Shown here: positions 12,600 through 25,513 of the stretch, in pieces
Position numbering within the stretch: the first letter of the stretch is position 1
Layout: each line of letters starts with the position of its first letter
Origin: Xylona heveae TC161
Taxonomy: Eukaryota; Ascomycota; Xylonomycetes; Xylonales; Xylonaceae
DNA length: 64,000 bases
Direction: 5' to 3'
NCBI RefSeq assembly: GCF_001619985.1
Contig: NW_017264197.1
Coordinates: 248,001 to 312,000 of the forward strand
Translations under genes and position numbers: made by a program
The notes under the pieces: model-generated
What the model was told of the DNA's origin: nothing
The model's database searches: none
What the model saw: only the letters and a program-made list of their open reading frames with translations

Positions 12600-12830
12600 T
12601 ATACCTTACATAAGGTACTTCAATCATCTGTATGTACATATATCTACGTATCCAATACCTTATATACCTACGTACCATACATACGTACCATACTGTGCAT
12701 ATCGTACATAGCATACATAGCATACATACATCATACTGTAGATAACATACATACCAACATACCGTACATAGCATACATACATACCGTAGATAACAGACAT
12801 ACCAACCATGCAGATAAACCATACAGATAA
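12600..12830. repeat. CATAC/TACATA microsatellite field
   Basis: Many imperfect CATAC, TACATAG and TACGTA units run through this stretch. No coding signal. Confidence 0.75.
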
Positions 12831-13179
12831 ACCAAACACTGGAGAATGAAGACAAGCTACCTACCTAGTATATAAGGCAGATACATGGCACCGACCAAGT
12901 ACAAAATGTTCCGTCTGGCTCAGGCGGGAAAAAGAAAAAGCGCTGCAAGACGTACTACGTACTCTTACTCACGGATACCATCTACATTCGCATGAAAATA
13001 AGTGTGCGTGCACTTTATTCAAGTTTTGAATTTGATTTTGAACTTGGTACTTTCAATTTAAATTTCTCTTGAATGTTAAAACATAAATGTTATAAAGAAT
13101 TCCTCGAATCTTGAAAAGTTCGAGTTCGAGGGCATGGGCATGAGAAACTAGCGTACATTTGTCACGAGTAGTGAGAATA

Positions 13180-13700
13180 AGAAGCGGAGAAGAAAAAAAG
13201 GAGAAGAAAAGAAGAAGAGAGAACTGAAGAGACGAAAAAGACAAACGAAGAGGTAAGATCAGGAGAAGTAAAAGAAGTAGAAGAAGAAACAGAAGAGGAA
13301 GAAGTAGAAGAACAATGGAGACGTAAAAAGTAAAAAAAAAAACGCAAAAATAAAGTAAGACAAGCGAAGAAAAGGATAGAGGGGAAAAAAAAAAGGTAGA
13401 CAGAAGAAGATAATGGTACTGATTTGAGGAGATCAAAGTGTTTGATGTAAAAGTATTGCGGGTGAAAAAGGGAGGAAAGAAAAAGAAAACAATGGAGAAG
13501 AACGCCAATTTGTAAGAAAAGAATAAGAACAGACGAAAGAGAAAAGACGAAAAAAGAACCCTGCCCTAGAGCAAAAAAGGTGACCGCACGCTTTAAAATT
13601 TGAAATCCCATGGTACGAAATACGAGACAAAGGAAAAGAACAAAATAAAGGAAGAAAAACGGACAAAAACGGACAGAAATGGACAGAAATGATGCTACAA
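13180..13700. repeat. Purine-rich (GA/AAG) tract
   Basis: The plus strand is strongly G+A-biased with few pyrimidines. On the transcript strand of the ATPase gene this is a pyrimidine-rich 3' flank. Confidence 0.75.
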
Positions 13701-13705
13701 CAGCA

Positions 13706-16700
13706 TTACTCGTCATCGCTCATGCCCGTACTTTCTCTTCCATTCGGATACGCTTGACTTTGGCCATGTGCGCCGGGACCACTACCGCCACTCTTTGATC
13801 CCATGGTCAATTTGAGCTTGGTCGGTCCGGGACCGGGCGTGGGTGTGCTACTCGTTTGAGCTCGTGCTCCTCCAAATCCCACCGACGAGGCCGCTCCGCC
13901 AAGTGGCGTATCGGCTCCAGATACTAGACCAGTCGACGACACGCCGTCCATGCCAGCAGTCGCAGACGCCGAGGATTGCGCGTCATCAGCATCTCCTAGG
14001 GCTGCTGCAATGTCGGGGTATTTCTCCAATTCATCTTTGAGCTTTTGGTTAAACACAGCCTGTTACAGTATTAGCATCTTCTTTTGCCACACAAAATAGC
14101 ACAAAAGTTGGGGCAGTGACTAACCTCAATGGTATTGGCATCCTGGAAGAGTTGACTGGCATCCTCGTTAAATGTCCTCGCGTTATTACACATTGTCCGC
14201 AGATCATCCCTAAACTCCTTGACGCTCTGGTACTCCTCCTTGTTGATGCGCTTCCTAATCATATCCAGACACATGGGATTCTGAATAATGGCATAGTAAC
14301 CCGGAAGACTCTTTGGTGGAAGCTTCATAAAATGTTCGGTAACGCCGCGGACAATCTGGTCGCCCTCGTCATTGAACTCTCCGGTAATCGGCTCTTCCAA
14401 ATCGACAACATGCTCAAACACATTGTTGAAAATCTTTTGGTGAACCGCCCTTTCTTCTAATGTCAAGGTTTCCATCATGGCGGCCTTGGACTGCCGGCCA
14501 CGCTTCCGCTTCGGCGTTGGCTCTTCAAGCACTTCTTCCGCCTTGCGCTTCTCCTTGAGCGGCTTGCGGCCACGCTTGCGGGGTTGTGGTGTCTCAGAGC
14601 TGTCCCGGTCAGGCGGCGGCGGTGACTCGTCAGGCCCTTGGTCCCCCCGACGCTGCTTCTTCTCCTTGTTCGCCGCACGACGTGCCATTTTGGCGTCGCG
14701 TCGCGCAATTGCCTCTTCAATCGTGTCCTCGTCATTGTCAACCGCCTCGAGCCATTGTTCCTCTGTAAGGCCGTCATCGTACCGCACACGAGTTCGCTCA
14801 CGCGCGCCACGGCCCATGGTTTCTTCAATTTCCTCAACAACGGCATTGTCATCGGCCATGTATATTTCTGGCAGCTCCGACTCGCCCATTAGCCGCGGAA
14901 GACCCTTTTCGCCACTATATCTGGGATCCCTGGCACGCTCGGCATCTAGTTTCTGGAAAACAATCAATTCGTCATCCGAACGGGTCATGATGGCGTTGAG
15001 ATCATCATCATCCATCTCATCCTGTTCAAGATTGTCCGACGCGTCGGCACTCTCGAGCATGACTCGCAACAGCGCTTCCCGCTCTTCGTTGGTCGACTTG
15101 TTGTCAAACTTTCCGGCCTGAATGACTTTGCCATCCATGTCCAATTTATAGTTGGCACGCTCAAGAATCTTTTCTTCGACAGAGTTGGAGCTAATCAGTC
15201 GCAGGATGCGCACTTCATTCTTCTGGCCGATACGGTGGGCACGATCCTGTGCCTGCAAGTCTTGGTGCGGATTCCAGTCCGAGTCAAAGATAATAACCGT
15301 GTCAGCCGTCTGCAAATTCAAACCAAGACCACCAGCACGCGTCGAGAGCAAAAAGCAAAAGTAGTCCGAGCCTGGTGCGTTGAAAACCTTGAGCAAGTCG
15401 GACCGATCATCCGCCTTTGTAGAACCATCCAAACGAAGATATTTCAGCCCACGGAGTCGCAAAAAGTCTTCCATGATATTCATAATCTGCGTCATTTGGA
15501 AGAACATCAAGACGCGGTGGCCGGTCGCCTTGAATTTGGGTAGGATGCGGTCCAGCAGCTCAAACTTACCCGCCGTACGCCAGAGCAAGTCGTTGCTGCC
15601 CCTGCCCGGGTTCATCTGCTCTTCAACCTCGTCAAACACAAATGGATGGTTGCAAAGCTTTCGCAACTGCATAAGCATGTTGCTCAAACCACGCATGCCA
15701 GTCTTGCCCCCTTTGCCGTCGCTGACGACGAGCTTGTTGTGGTTGACCAGTTGCCGGTACAGCTTGGACTGGAGAGCCGAAAACTTGCATTTGATGACGC
15801 GCTCTTGCTTTTGAGGCAAGTCCTTTTCCACATCCTTCTTCAGACGACGCAGCAAGAAAGGCCGAAGAACCTTGTGCAGACGACGAATGACGAGCAGCTG
15901 CTCTTCTTCCGTCAATTCCATCTTGTCCTGGCCACCAGTGTTGGCAAACGGCGTATTGAACCATTCGTCAAACGATTTGACAGACTTGAAAATGGTTGGC
16001 AATGCAAAGTTGAGCAGTGCCCACAGCTCCGGCAGGTTGTTTTGCAACGGGGTACCGGTCAAAATGAGTCGGTACCGCGAGGTGTAGTAACTCGTCAATG
16101 TGCTACTGAGCTTTGACTGAGTATTCTTCATACGATGACCTTCGTCGACAATCATATGAATCCACTTGATCTTGCAAAGAATCGGCCGGTCCTTGATAAT
16201 GTACTCATATGTCGTAAGTAGCACCTGGAAGTCACCCCAGCGAATCTGCTGCTGTTGCTGCTTCCGAACGTTAGGCGGCCCCTTGTAAACAATTCTCTTA
16301 ATTGAGGGAGCCCATTTCTCAAACTCCAGGTTCCAGTTGGTCAGGGTACTCAGCGGCACAATGACCAGGAACGGGCCATTTTGCTTCTTCATCTCGATCA
16401 GATAGGTAATCAAACTGATTGTCTGGATCGTCTTGCCAAGACCCATTTCATCAGCCAGGATACCGTTCAAATTGTTGTTGTACAAGGAAATCATCCACTG
16501 AAGACCCTTGATCTGGTACTCCTTGAGCGTACCACCGACCAGAATCGAAGGTTGCACCTTAACCTCTTCCTGGATGCGGTGCGCCACCTGGTAGTAATTG
16601 ATCTGGCTGGTGCCACCCTCATCAACCTCTTCGCCTTCTTCCTCTTCTTCGGCGGGGAACTCTCCTTCGCCATACCGAGCGGCGGCTGAACGCTGCTGTT

Positions 16701-18408
16701 CTTTGACGGAACTCGCAAGCTGGCTCAAGAAATTGTCAGTCTGCGACAAGAGGTGCGAGATACGAGAGTCCTTGGCCTGGCCGAGCAACTTAAGATAAGT
16801 CTCCTCGTCGTTGGCCTTCAAGGCTTGCAAACGCTGCTTGGCAGTTCTCTCCACACGTCTCTGTTCTTCCTTTTCAATGTGCTGGTGGTGCTGAATCATA
16901 ATACGACCAAGCTTCTGCACACGCTGCCGCTGGTTCTGAGCAGCCATCTGAATCTCGCGGCCGTGGTTGAGAACGGCTTGGAGATGATCATACTGCTTCT
17001 TCTTCTCTCGCGACTCGCGAGCGTCCCGCTGCTGCTTCTCTAGTTTCTCCGTGATACGAGCCTCGCGGAGCGATTGTCGCTTCATTCTGCGATACAATGC
17101 ACGGTTTGCCGTCATGGCAAGGTTATCCGACATGATCATGTCTCGACTGATTTGCTGTCGAAGCGCTCTCTGCTTGGGCAGCAAACACAGCATCTTGTAT
17201 TCAATCAAAGCCTTGAGCTTCAGCGAGTCATCCCCGTTGGGCGCATCCGATTTGCTGGTGTCCCATACGCCAAGATTGGCCGGCAATTGCTCCAACTCTG
17301 TCTTGCGAGACATGATGCGGTTGTAGACCAATCGCTCCCGCTCCTCGCGAATCTGATCCACGTCGACACCGACGGGCATGATACTGGGCACCATCAATCG
17401 CTTGTCTCTCAAGCCATGGTCGGCGTAGCCAATGGACTGTTGAAGATGTTTGTAAGGCGAGGTAAATGTCTGATAACCATTGCGGGGCTCGGGCTCTTCG
17501 GGTTTCGCATGTTCGCCATCAGTGGTCGGGGTGGCTTGAGCGACAGCGGAGCTCGGCGCAGCGGCATTGAGAGCATCGTTCGCGGCAGTCATATCCTGAC
17601 CGATAGAAGCGGCTCTCTTAGCTTGCTGAGAAGCAAAGAGTTGCTGTTGCACATGGGGTGGAATAGCCAAATTCTTCGAGAGGAGCTTGAATGCAAGAAT
17701 TTGGTTCCGCAAAGTGGACAATTGTTCGGGGGTGAAGCTCGTGCTCGCAGGGAGGTTTGGTTTTTGCGGAGTGCCGACCTGGCCGTTAGGGATCGGTGTG
17801 GCAGCATTGGCAGGCGCACCAGCAGAAGGGGTTTGGCTCTGAGGACCTGGACGTTGGGAACGGCCTGTTTCAAAGAAGAATGATCATGTTAGTCGCGGAA
17901 ACGACCAAAAGAGAAGCCTCTAAAGGAAGGTTGTCCCTCACCATTGACGCCATTAGCGACAGGAGTACCAGCTTGTTGCTGCTGCTGTGCCGCCTGTTGT
18001 TGGCGTTGTTGCTGCGCAAAAGCTTGTCGCTGTTTGTTAATGAGATGGGTCTGCTGGACAGCCATCAGGAAATTGTGGGCTTTGATATACTCTGGGTCGT
18101 CTTCTCGGACGCCCTGCTGCTTCATCTGATTAAACTTCTACAACGAGGAATTAGCTTCATTTTTCCGCAAAACTAATACGGTTCCGCCAGCCATGGAATA
18201 TCATGCAAATTGCAGAAGTGCTGCCAGGTTGATCACCAACAGAGAGGGAAGAGGTGAGAAACAAAAAGGGGAAAAAAAAAAAATTAGTGTAATGGGTGGG
18301 TGTGGGAGACATTACCTGATGCACATCCCGCACATGCTGCTGGGTGAGGTTTGGCGGCAGCGACATGGCGGCCTGGGGAATGGCCGGAGCAGATTGGACG
18401 GAAGCCAT
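13706..18408 (-). CDS. SWI/SNF-RSC chromatin remodeller ATPase (Snf2/Sth1/Snf21)
   Basis: Four exons: 18316-18408, 17942-18137, 14125-17864 and 13706-14059; 4383 nt, 1460 aa. Order of parts: Gln-rich N-terminus; QLQ-like motif near residues 139-160 (FTPEQLSTLRNQILAFKLL); basic coiled HSA-type region about 300-390; SNF2 ATPase with DEMGLGKT near 569 and DEGH near 669; helicase C half with FLLSTRAGGLGLNLQTAD and QAQDRAHRIGQ; acidic and basic linker with GRK-type AT-hook-like motifs (KRGRKPLKEKRK, KRGRQSK); bromodomain near 1231-1345. The bromodomain has the expected PPKSLPGYYAIIQNPMCLD loop and CNNARTFNED; the Asn of NARTFN is the acetyl-lysine contact. Role: ATP-driven nucleosome sliding and ejection in the nucleus. 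Snf2 and Sth1 are hard to tell apart by eye, and many filamentous fungi have only one. Confidence 0.93.
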
Positions 18409-19806
18409 CTTTACAGGATAGTCGCCCTAGCCAGGACGTGATGCGTTGATGGAAACGCGGTTATCGCAAACCCTGGCTGAAAATGCCAGACGGGAATCGG
18501 GTGCCCAGTGATTCGCGTAAAATACGGTTGGTCGAAAAGGAATCAACGAGTGAATGAAGAGAAGCCGGCGGAGATGGAGAGAAGCCGGGGTGCGATGAAA
18601 ACCCACGACGGCAGCAACAGCGACAATGATCAATGCAGTCGCGGTGTCACTGCCCCCATCTGTCGACACCTAGCTACACCCGGTCGGAAAATTAGGACGA
18701 AAATCGGGAAGACAGGTAGACGTAGCGTTGGTGGGCTGACGTCCTGACGGTATCGTTGATTTTTTGCTTTGGGGAGAGGTTGTCGCGCTCGGCGGATGCG
18801 ACAAAGGAAGCGCGAAAGGGCGTTTGGCGGGAAAGATAGAGGGTAGACCTCGTCACGGGGACGATCGTAGGGTGATGTGAGAAAAAGGTCCCAACGCGTG
18901 GCGAAGGGAAGCGTGTAGAGCGGTTAGCGGGCGATAAAGAAGAATCAATATCGCGCCAACGAGGCTCAGGATGATCGTGGGGGTGACCACAACAAATGAT
19001 TATGGGGGAAGGGGGGTGGTTGTGGTTGTGGTGGTGGTGATTGTCCGGGTATCTGATGGTCTCTGTGCTTCCTCTCTCTCACACTGTCTGGCTTCTTTCT
19101 CTGCCTCGTGTGGTCTTTGCTTCTCTGGCAAAGGTGGAAGGGGCGAAAGACGTCGTCGGAAGAAACTCTCGCTGCCTGTTGCCTCTAGGGCTGCTTTTGG
19201 CTTAGTTTTCTCGCTTATGTTTCAGCTGATACCTTATTAGGAAAAATGCATTCATCATCCATCAAGAAGTCGCCCGTCCCGTCACGTCAGTGTTGCTGCA
19301 TTCAAGACGCGTAGATCAAGCAGTGTCAAAGTTCGCTCTCTGAGGTTGTATTTACAATTAGATTATTGACAAAGAGACGTCGACGATGAGTATCAGACTT
19401 ACTCCAACAACCAACATGAAATATGCGACTTCAAGGCCGTCAGTGATCATCACCACTGTTGCCAGATTGCCACTTCAAGAACAAAGTATTCTACATCCCC
19501 ACCAACCTAATAGTCATATTGTCCTACTTCTTTATTATACAAACCATATACAAGTATATTATCACTAGCAATTCTGAAAGGAGAATCTCTGTCGCTCATT
19601 GGCGTCACAGCGAAACAAAGAACCAGAGCACATATTACAAGTGATAAGTCCGAGACCATCATCATCAAGCATCAGCCCCATCTAACAGTGCTTCCAAAAC
19701 GCCACAATCAAAATGCAGCCCAAAACTCCCAGAAATGCAAGCATCAGGGCCAAGACAGGGTTCCCTTCCCCCAACACGCTGCTCGATAGCATATTCGCGA
19801 GCGGTA
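18409..19806. promoter_or_regulatory. Upstream region of the SWI/SNF ATPase and 3' flank of AP-2 mu
   Basis: The first several hundred bases are the likely promoter of the ATPase gene. A GT/TGG-rich run lies at about 19007-19044. No coding frame is convincing. Confidence 0.5.
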
Positions 19807-21462
19807 TTAAAATCTAGCCCAACACATCAGCACCATGCTCATTTATCTTTACCCTTATGCAGAAAAATTCCAAGAATCAAAATGGGGAACATACCGAATT
19901 TCATAGCTGCCTGCCCGAGTCATATATCTAACCCACTTGACACTACTGTAGTTGTTCTTCTCAAAGACCTTCAGATACCGCACCAGCAGGCCAGAGCTTG
20001 TAAACATGAGAAGTGAAAAGTTGAGGCTCAACGGCGGTCGGCTCCAAGCCTTTTGATTCGTCATTGAAGTAAGGGTCGCCTCAGCTGACAGCACAAATTC
20101 GCTTTGGCCAGTGAAGCGGGGAATCTTCCATACAATATTGTTGTGCTCCGGTTCGTACTTGGCCTTTCCTTGCGAAGTGCGTTCCGTGATACGCGCAGTG
20201 TTGAGTGGGGTGGGGACGCGCACGACAACATTGGTCGCGAAAAGCTTGCTGCCGTAGTTGGCCTTGATGGCGATGCTGTATTCGACCTTGGTCTTGCCAA
20301 TTTCGTTGACGATAGCGTGGACCTTGAAAGGTAGGTTGACATTCTCGGTGGCGCGATAACGCATCAATTCGAATTCTCCATCGGGAGGGATGAATGAGAT
20401 GATACGATCAGTGTCAAACTTTCCGAGCTTGACGCATTGGTGGAACTGGCAATCTTCGAGGGTGACACTGCCGGCAGCGGCGCGAGTGGCCTTGGTACCC
20501 GCGCGATTTCCCGAGGGACCGGATATATTGTCGCCATCAAGAAGGAGGCGGTCATTGAGGCCGAACTTACATTCCGGGGTACCAGAGAGGTAAGCGCGCA
20601 TGATTATTTGTCCATTGACGTCCGCTCGGAGAATGCTGCCCGTGGCAGACATGAGCAGGTTGACGTCTTCAATGACATCAACAAACGCTTCGTTCTTGCG
20701 ATACTTAATGTCGGATCTTCGCCAAGAGAGCGCGCCTGTTGCTTGCATCGTAATACGGGATGAGTCCTCCTAATCGTCATTAGTTGAATTTCTTTCCTCT
20801 GCGATCCAAGGATTACACCTACCATTGCACGCTCAGACTTGACACCCTCAGTGGTGATGTACATCTTCAGCGTATCCGTCTCTGTATTCTGGGGATATCC
20901 GAAATCAAGAATCTCTGATAAACGATTAGCCATTGACGCATAGCCAGATGTGCATATCTTCTCGTTCAAAATCATCCGGTGCCTTCATGTAATTTTGCGT
21001 CTGTTTAGAAAACTGTGTGGAGGCGGAATGCAGGATCGTGATCGATGACCCTAAAGAGTGTGCGATTTCAAAGAAGATGATATTACGGGGTCCACAATTC
21101 CCCAAGCCAAAGAACTCGCACTCACCATCCAGAAGCTCATATACCAAGACGAAATTATTCTTCACAGCCTCTTCGTCAAATTTCCCAAAGTAACTCTTTC
21201 CCAGTCCGACCAAGCGATATAAAAATTCAAAAACAAGTGCCGCATTGGCGTTGCTCTTTGTCACCGCCACCAAGTATATGTTCTCGTGCTTGACATGGCT
21301 GAATGTCGTCGATCCCAGCGTTAAGATGGGCGATCGTACCTGGGCGTTGGAAATGACTTGGATCCGAAATACATCAGCAAAGCGCGGCCGGCAGTCATTT
21401 CGAAAGGCGCGGAAGATGAGGTTCTCTCCCTTTTGATTAAAAATGAGGATTCCGGAAATCAT
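19807..21462 (-). CDS. AP-2 clathrin adaptor, mu subunit (Apm4)
   Basis: Four exons: 21126-21462, 20823-20914, 19895-20769 and a 7-nt coding tail at 19807-19813; 1311 nt, 436 aa, the same size as animal AP2M1 (435). The N-terminal longin-like part reads MISGILIFNQKGENLIFR and NAALVFEFLYRLVGLGKSYF, and the mu2-specific [20 protein letters not shown] spans intron 1. The C-terminal mu-homology domain starts after LSWRRSDIKYRKNEAFVDV and ends WVRYMTRAGSYEIRF. Role: cargo (YxxPhi) binding in clathrin endocytosis at the plasma membrane. A Gly/Ala/Arg-rich insert (GPSGNRAGTKATRAAAG) sits in the mu-homology domain. The last exon contributes only Phe, the stop and one base of the preceding Arg codon; this ending matches the family's usual YE-x-R-x terminus. 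Confidence 0.93.
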
Positions 21463-22815
21463 GATTGCAAGTAATAGTCGTATTCAGAAAGCGTCTGTTA
21501 AATTGTCGCGTGGAGCGTGGTTGATAGTTTAGTTTGCTGGTAATGCTCGATTCCCGTCTATGCCAATGTAGTCCACTGGAAATTCAATGCAAGGAAAACC
21601 GAATTCCCTGAATGTCTATCCGCAATACTCGGGACAAGGTTATGATACCGATGTTGCTAGACTTTCCAAGTCTCTCCCCAGTACATCCAGGCGCAAACAA
21701 TCCTGCGCGATCCCCGGCCTCAATAGCGTCTGTTTCCGCTGTCTTCGAAAATCTTGTATAGCACCGAACCCATACACCTTTTTGGTTCTGATTGTCCGTG
21801 TCGTCCAGTCTCACTAATAAATAGGACGTCGAAGATATTATATCCAGTCCAGTTTGGTTCCAATACCGGAGCAACTTGGGTGTCCGCGCCGTCACAACGA
21901 TCGAGCAATTGTGATTTACTACCGACTGGTCCGAGCAAGGGAAGGACAATCGAATGAGGACGAAGCCGTAGATCTGTCCTCTCCTGGGTTCTTTGTGGTT
22001 GCGCCCTCTGCGAACGATGGCAGCAGGCTGTGGTGGTATTTAGGGGTTGAAGCTCTAATTTGGCTAGGATAAGCAATAGTTCAATGCGGGCCAAGTGGCG
22101 CAGTTACGGTGCGGGTCGCTGAACGGCAAGAGCCGCGCCGAAATACAGTGCATGTACCGCCCTGTGTTTGGCTCTTTACAGAGAGCCAGAAGCCGATACA
22201 CTTAGGGGACCCCCGCTGCTAAGCTCCCCTTAGGTCCCCTATTCTTCCTGGCAGGGCTTCATTAAAGCTCAGGAAGAGGGAGAAAAATGGCTACGCGAGG
22301 AATGCGTTTCGCTTATAGAGACACCGTTAACACTGCACAGGTGTTACAAATATCATGGGCTGCACAAAATTGTTATGATGAACTGCCTTACTGTTGTACT
22401 CGTATTTCGGGTCGCATAACCCTAATTTAATGTTTGATTGTTACGAATATATAGGATGAAACTAAAGCAAAGACGTAGGAGCAAAAGACGGTCAAAGAAG
22501 CGGTTTAAAAAGGCTATATACTTGCATATCATCATGCGAGCAATATTAATGTACTTTACAGTAGCATTATATATATGAACAATACAATGGGAAAGCGATA
22601 TTGATCCATTTCACGAACCCCCTCTATTGTAAAACGTCAACGGAAGATATAAAGGGGCCATAGCCCACAGACGATTAAATAAGGCACAATTATATGTATA
22701 TATATAGTATATCAGAAATCCAACCCAATGCACCCATGCAAATGCTAATAAATGAAGATCATGCAATACATGCAGAAACTCAATAATAAAAGAAGCAAGT
22801 ATGAGGGTATATGCA
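21463..22815. other. Intergenic between AP-2 mu and SteA
   Basis: The part next to 21462 should hold the AP-2 mu promoter; the part next to 22815 is the AT-rich 3' flank of SteA with TATATG-type runs near 22690. A G/C-rich island with a hairpin is listed separately. No gene seen. Confidence 0.5.
22203..22241. repeat. GC-rich inverted repeat
   Basis: TAGGGGACC (22203-22211) and GGTCCCCTA (22233-22241) are perfect 9-bp arms around a 21-base loop that itself contains CTCCCCTTA. It stands out from AT-rich surroundings. It could be a terminator-like hairpin, a binding site or a relic of a transposon end. Confidence 0.55.
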
Positions 22816-25304
22816 CTATATGTGTTGATGTAGCATCTGAGCGGCAGAGACAAGCTGGCTCGGAGCCGGCATCGACATGCCTGGATTTGTCGTCATGGGC
22901 ATAGACATTGAGTGGTTGGCACCATTGTGGAGCAGAGTGCTAGGTGCATGATGTTGGAGGTATTGCTGGTGAGCACGTGTTTGACCAGGAGGTGGATTGT
23001 GGCGCGCAGGGCTTTGGGAGATGTCATTGGGCGAGGCACCAGATGCAGAATCTTCATTATTGTCTTCTTCGTTGACTGCATCCACGTCCTCGCCTTCATC
23101 ATTCGTGTTATTATTGCTGTCATAGTTGCCATCACCCTCTCCGTCCATTTGCTGTTCATGAATGCGACGGTGCCTTGAATGAGGTGTTAGCTCTTGATCG
23201 GCCACAGAAACTGTCAGGGAAGGATAGTGCATACTGTGCCAGATTGTCCGATCTAGAGAATCCCTTGTTGCAAGTTTTGCAAATATAAGGACGCTCTTGA
23301 GTATGAGTGCGCACATGTCTGAAGTTCAAAGGAAAAAAACCCGTCAGTGTGCACGCCCTCATGATGATGACTAGAACGAAAGATCAAAAAGGGAAAAAAA
23401 GCATAGCATACCTCTTGAGATGCTCTAAACGCTTGAAGAGACGCCCACAGGAAGGAATTGGGCAAGAATGGGACTTGTGGGGATAGGGGCCCATATCGGT
23501 TATAGTTGCACTGCGGGCGCGGCGCAATACACCAGGCATTGGCCGAATCGCAGGACTGCTGTGGACTGGATGTTCGAGTTCAGCTCCAGGCGCACAGGAA
23601 ACATGACTCAGATCCCCATGTGGCTGCATCAGTCCTATCGGAGCCGGGCTAGCTTCGAGAGTTGGCATGGGCGTTGTATTCCGAGACAGGTCAATCAGTT
23701 CTTTTGGCTGCGCCATGCCTGCATAGTGGTTGGGCTGCACCTGTGGTGATGCACGCATTGACTCAATACCGTCCGGCATTGGTACAACCGAGCTGGACAC
23801 AGATCGCCGCAGGTCACTCGGTCGAAGGGGAGCGTGAGGGTTAACAACGCTGCCTCCAACAGCGACCATTCCCATGCCCATTCCCATTCCAGGAGATCTT
23901 CGACGACGCTGCTTATAGGTTGGAGAACCTTCCAGCATGCCATACGGGTTGTTTGCCGGGACGCCTCCGCCAAACGTGCGAATGCCGCCATACTGAGAAC
24001 CCGCAAGATTTGAGGGTGGCAGCTGGACCATGTTACCATAAGCAGTCGAAGCGCCAACGTCGGGAATGGCGGTATAAAGGCCAGTATCCTCGTTGGCAAT
24101 GTATGCCGGTTCGGCTCCGAGGGGCATCGGTTGCTGAGGTGGAGTCAGAGGTTCAAAGGATACACCACGGTTGCTATAATCCTCGTAATGGGACGAGACG
24201 AATGAAGGTGCTGGCGAGTATTCCATATACGCGGGCATGGACGCATGGCGAGGCTGGGCACGAGAAAGGGCCATGCCATCGAGCTCTCGCTTCACCAAGT
24301 GTCCGTGGGGCAAAGCAGCCGACATGGGCAGAGGTGCCGCGGTGTAGATGGCCATCTGATGAACATCATCTGGCACAAGCGCGCCCATCGGCTGGGGAAC
24401 CGTGGGCGGCGGAGGCATCGAGTCCATGGCGCGCATCACCGGTGAATTGGATTGCGAGTAATTCACAGCTACGGCCGCATTGGTGGTGGCTGCGGCCGCA
24501 GCGGCTGCGGCAGCAAAGGAAGAGGTATTGGCCTGCTGGGCCTTGGTGAGCTGTTCAAAGAGCGATTGGGACGAGTCAAATTCAAAGGAGAGAGCAGGCT
24601 CGTTGACGGCGACAGTGGTGGGCTCCTGGCTCATCTTCTCGCGCTTGAGGTCACGCTCTAGAGCGTCAAGGAAAAGGCGGTCATGCGGCACGCTATACCA
24701 GTAAAAGACCTTTTGCTTCTTCTGCGTACGGATGCAGTTGTTCTTGTAGAGAAAGTCCAGAAAGGGGCTCTTGGGCTCCTCGAGCGACGCATCGGTACCA
24801 GCCTTGAGGTTACGCAGGTCGGAGAAGATGCCTTCCTCGAACTTTTTGGAATTCTTTACGGGGCGCCCAAAGGCCTGGAAACGAAACGAGAGGCACCGTA
24901 CAATGTCGGTGCCAGAGACGTGAAAAAGATTATTCCTGTAAGGTCTCCGTGTTAACACAGAGATTCCGACTTTGAATGCGGACTGCGCATAAGAGTGTTG
25001 AGGCGCTCGAGCAAGTGAAGAGGAATGTTGCCTTACCAAAGCACGCACGAGACATATTCGCCCGTGGGTAATAGGAATCGACGAATATATTGATCAGGCG
25101 CCCAATCGACGGGAGCAGAAATAAGAAAGTATTTTACTGGATTGGAAGAAAAAGATGTCAGCAAATTGGGTTGATGCGACTCGCGGCAGAGTTGGAACAC
25201 TAACGATTATCGACCTGCTGAAGTGCTACCTGCGCATCTTGTGGAAGGCTCTGCTGTGCTTCACTTGAAAGCATAAACGTTTCGGGCTTTTGTGTAGTGG
25301 TCAT
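22816..25304 (-). CDS. Ste12-type transcription factor (SteA) with homeodomain-like STE domain and two C2H2 fingers
   Basis: Five exons: 25205-25304, 25037-25136, 23412-24935, 23235-23318 and 22816-23173; 2166 nt, 721 aa. Residues about 30-145 form the STE domain ([54 protein letters not shown]). The middle is long and polar, with an alanine run near 24480-24520. Two C2H2 fingers follow near residues 556-603: [19 protein letters not shown], and [19 protein letters not shown]. Introns interrupt each finger near its first zinc-binding His. The tail is acidic then Pro/Met/His-rich. In Aspergillus the homologue acts downstream of the Fus3-type MAP kinase in sexual development; in plant pathogens it controls invasion. 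Role here is by family. The fingers separate it from yeast Ste12, which lacks them. It is followed upstream by unusually long gene-free DNA. Confidence 0.95.
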
Positions 25305-25494
25305 GATGGCCAATTGGGAAAAGTAATATTATATATAGATATGAATATATACCGTGTATACGGGCAGGAGGTTCCTGAGTTGTCGGCTACCGGCCGAACA
25401 AGCACGTCTCCGTGGTCGGGGATCCGGGGTGCTGAACGCGGAGGATCGGCGACGCCGCAGATGTCGGCAAAGTGCAGCGTGTTGGGCGCGCGCA

Positions 25495-25513
25495 CAGAGA
25501 GAGAGAGAGAGAA
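25495..25513 (+). repeat. (GA)n dinucleotide run
   Basis: About nine GA repeats in the presumed SteA leader or promoter. Confidence 0.8.

Larger units (their letters stand above)
12499..13705. other. Convergent intergenic region, repeat-rich
   Basis: This lies between the 3' ends of RIT1 and the SWI/SNF ATPase. It holds a CTG run, a CATAC-type repeat field and a long purine-rich stretch, each listed separately. Long frames in the purine-rich part are artefacts of base composition (poly-Leu/Ser/Phe). Confidence 0.6.

Noticed and set aside
13053-13716. Long minus-strand Phe/Leu/Ser frames
   Set aside because: Artefact of a purine-rich tract; no protein-like pattern, and it lies in the 3' flank of the SWI/SNF ATPase.
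14477-15121. 214-codon plus-strand frame
   Set aside because: Shadow of the conserved SWI/SNF ATPase coding sequence on the other strand.
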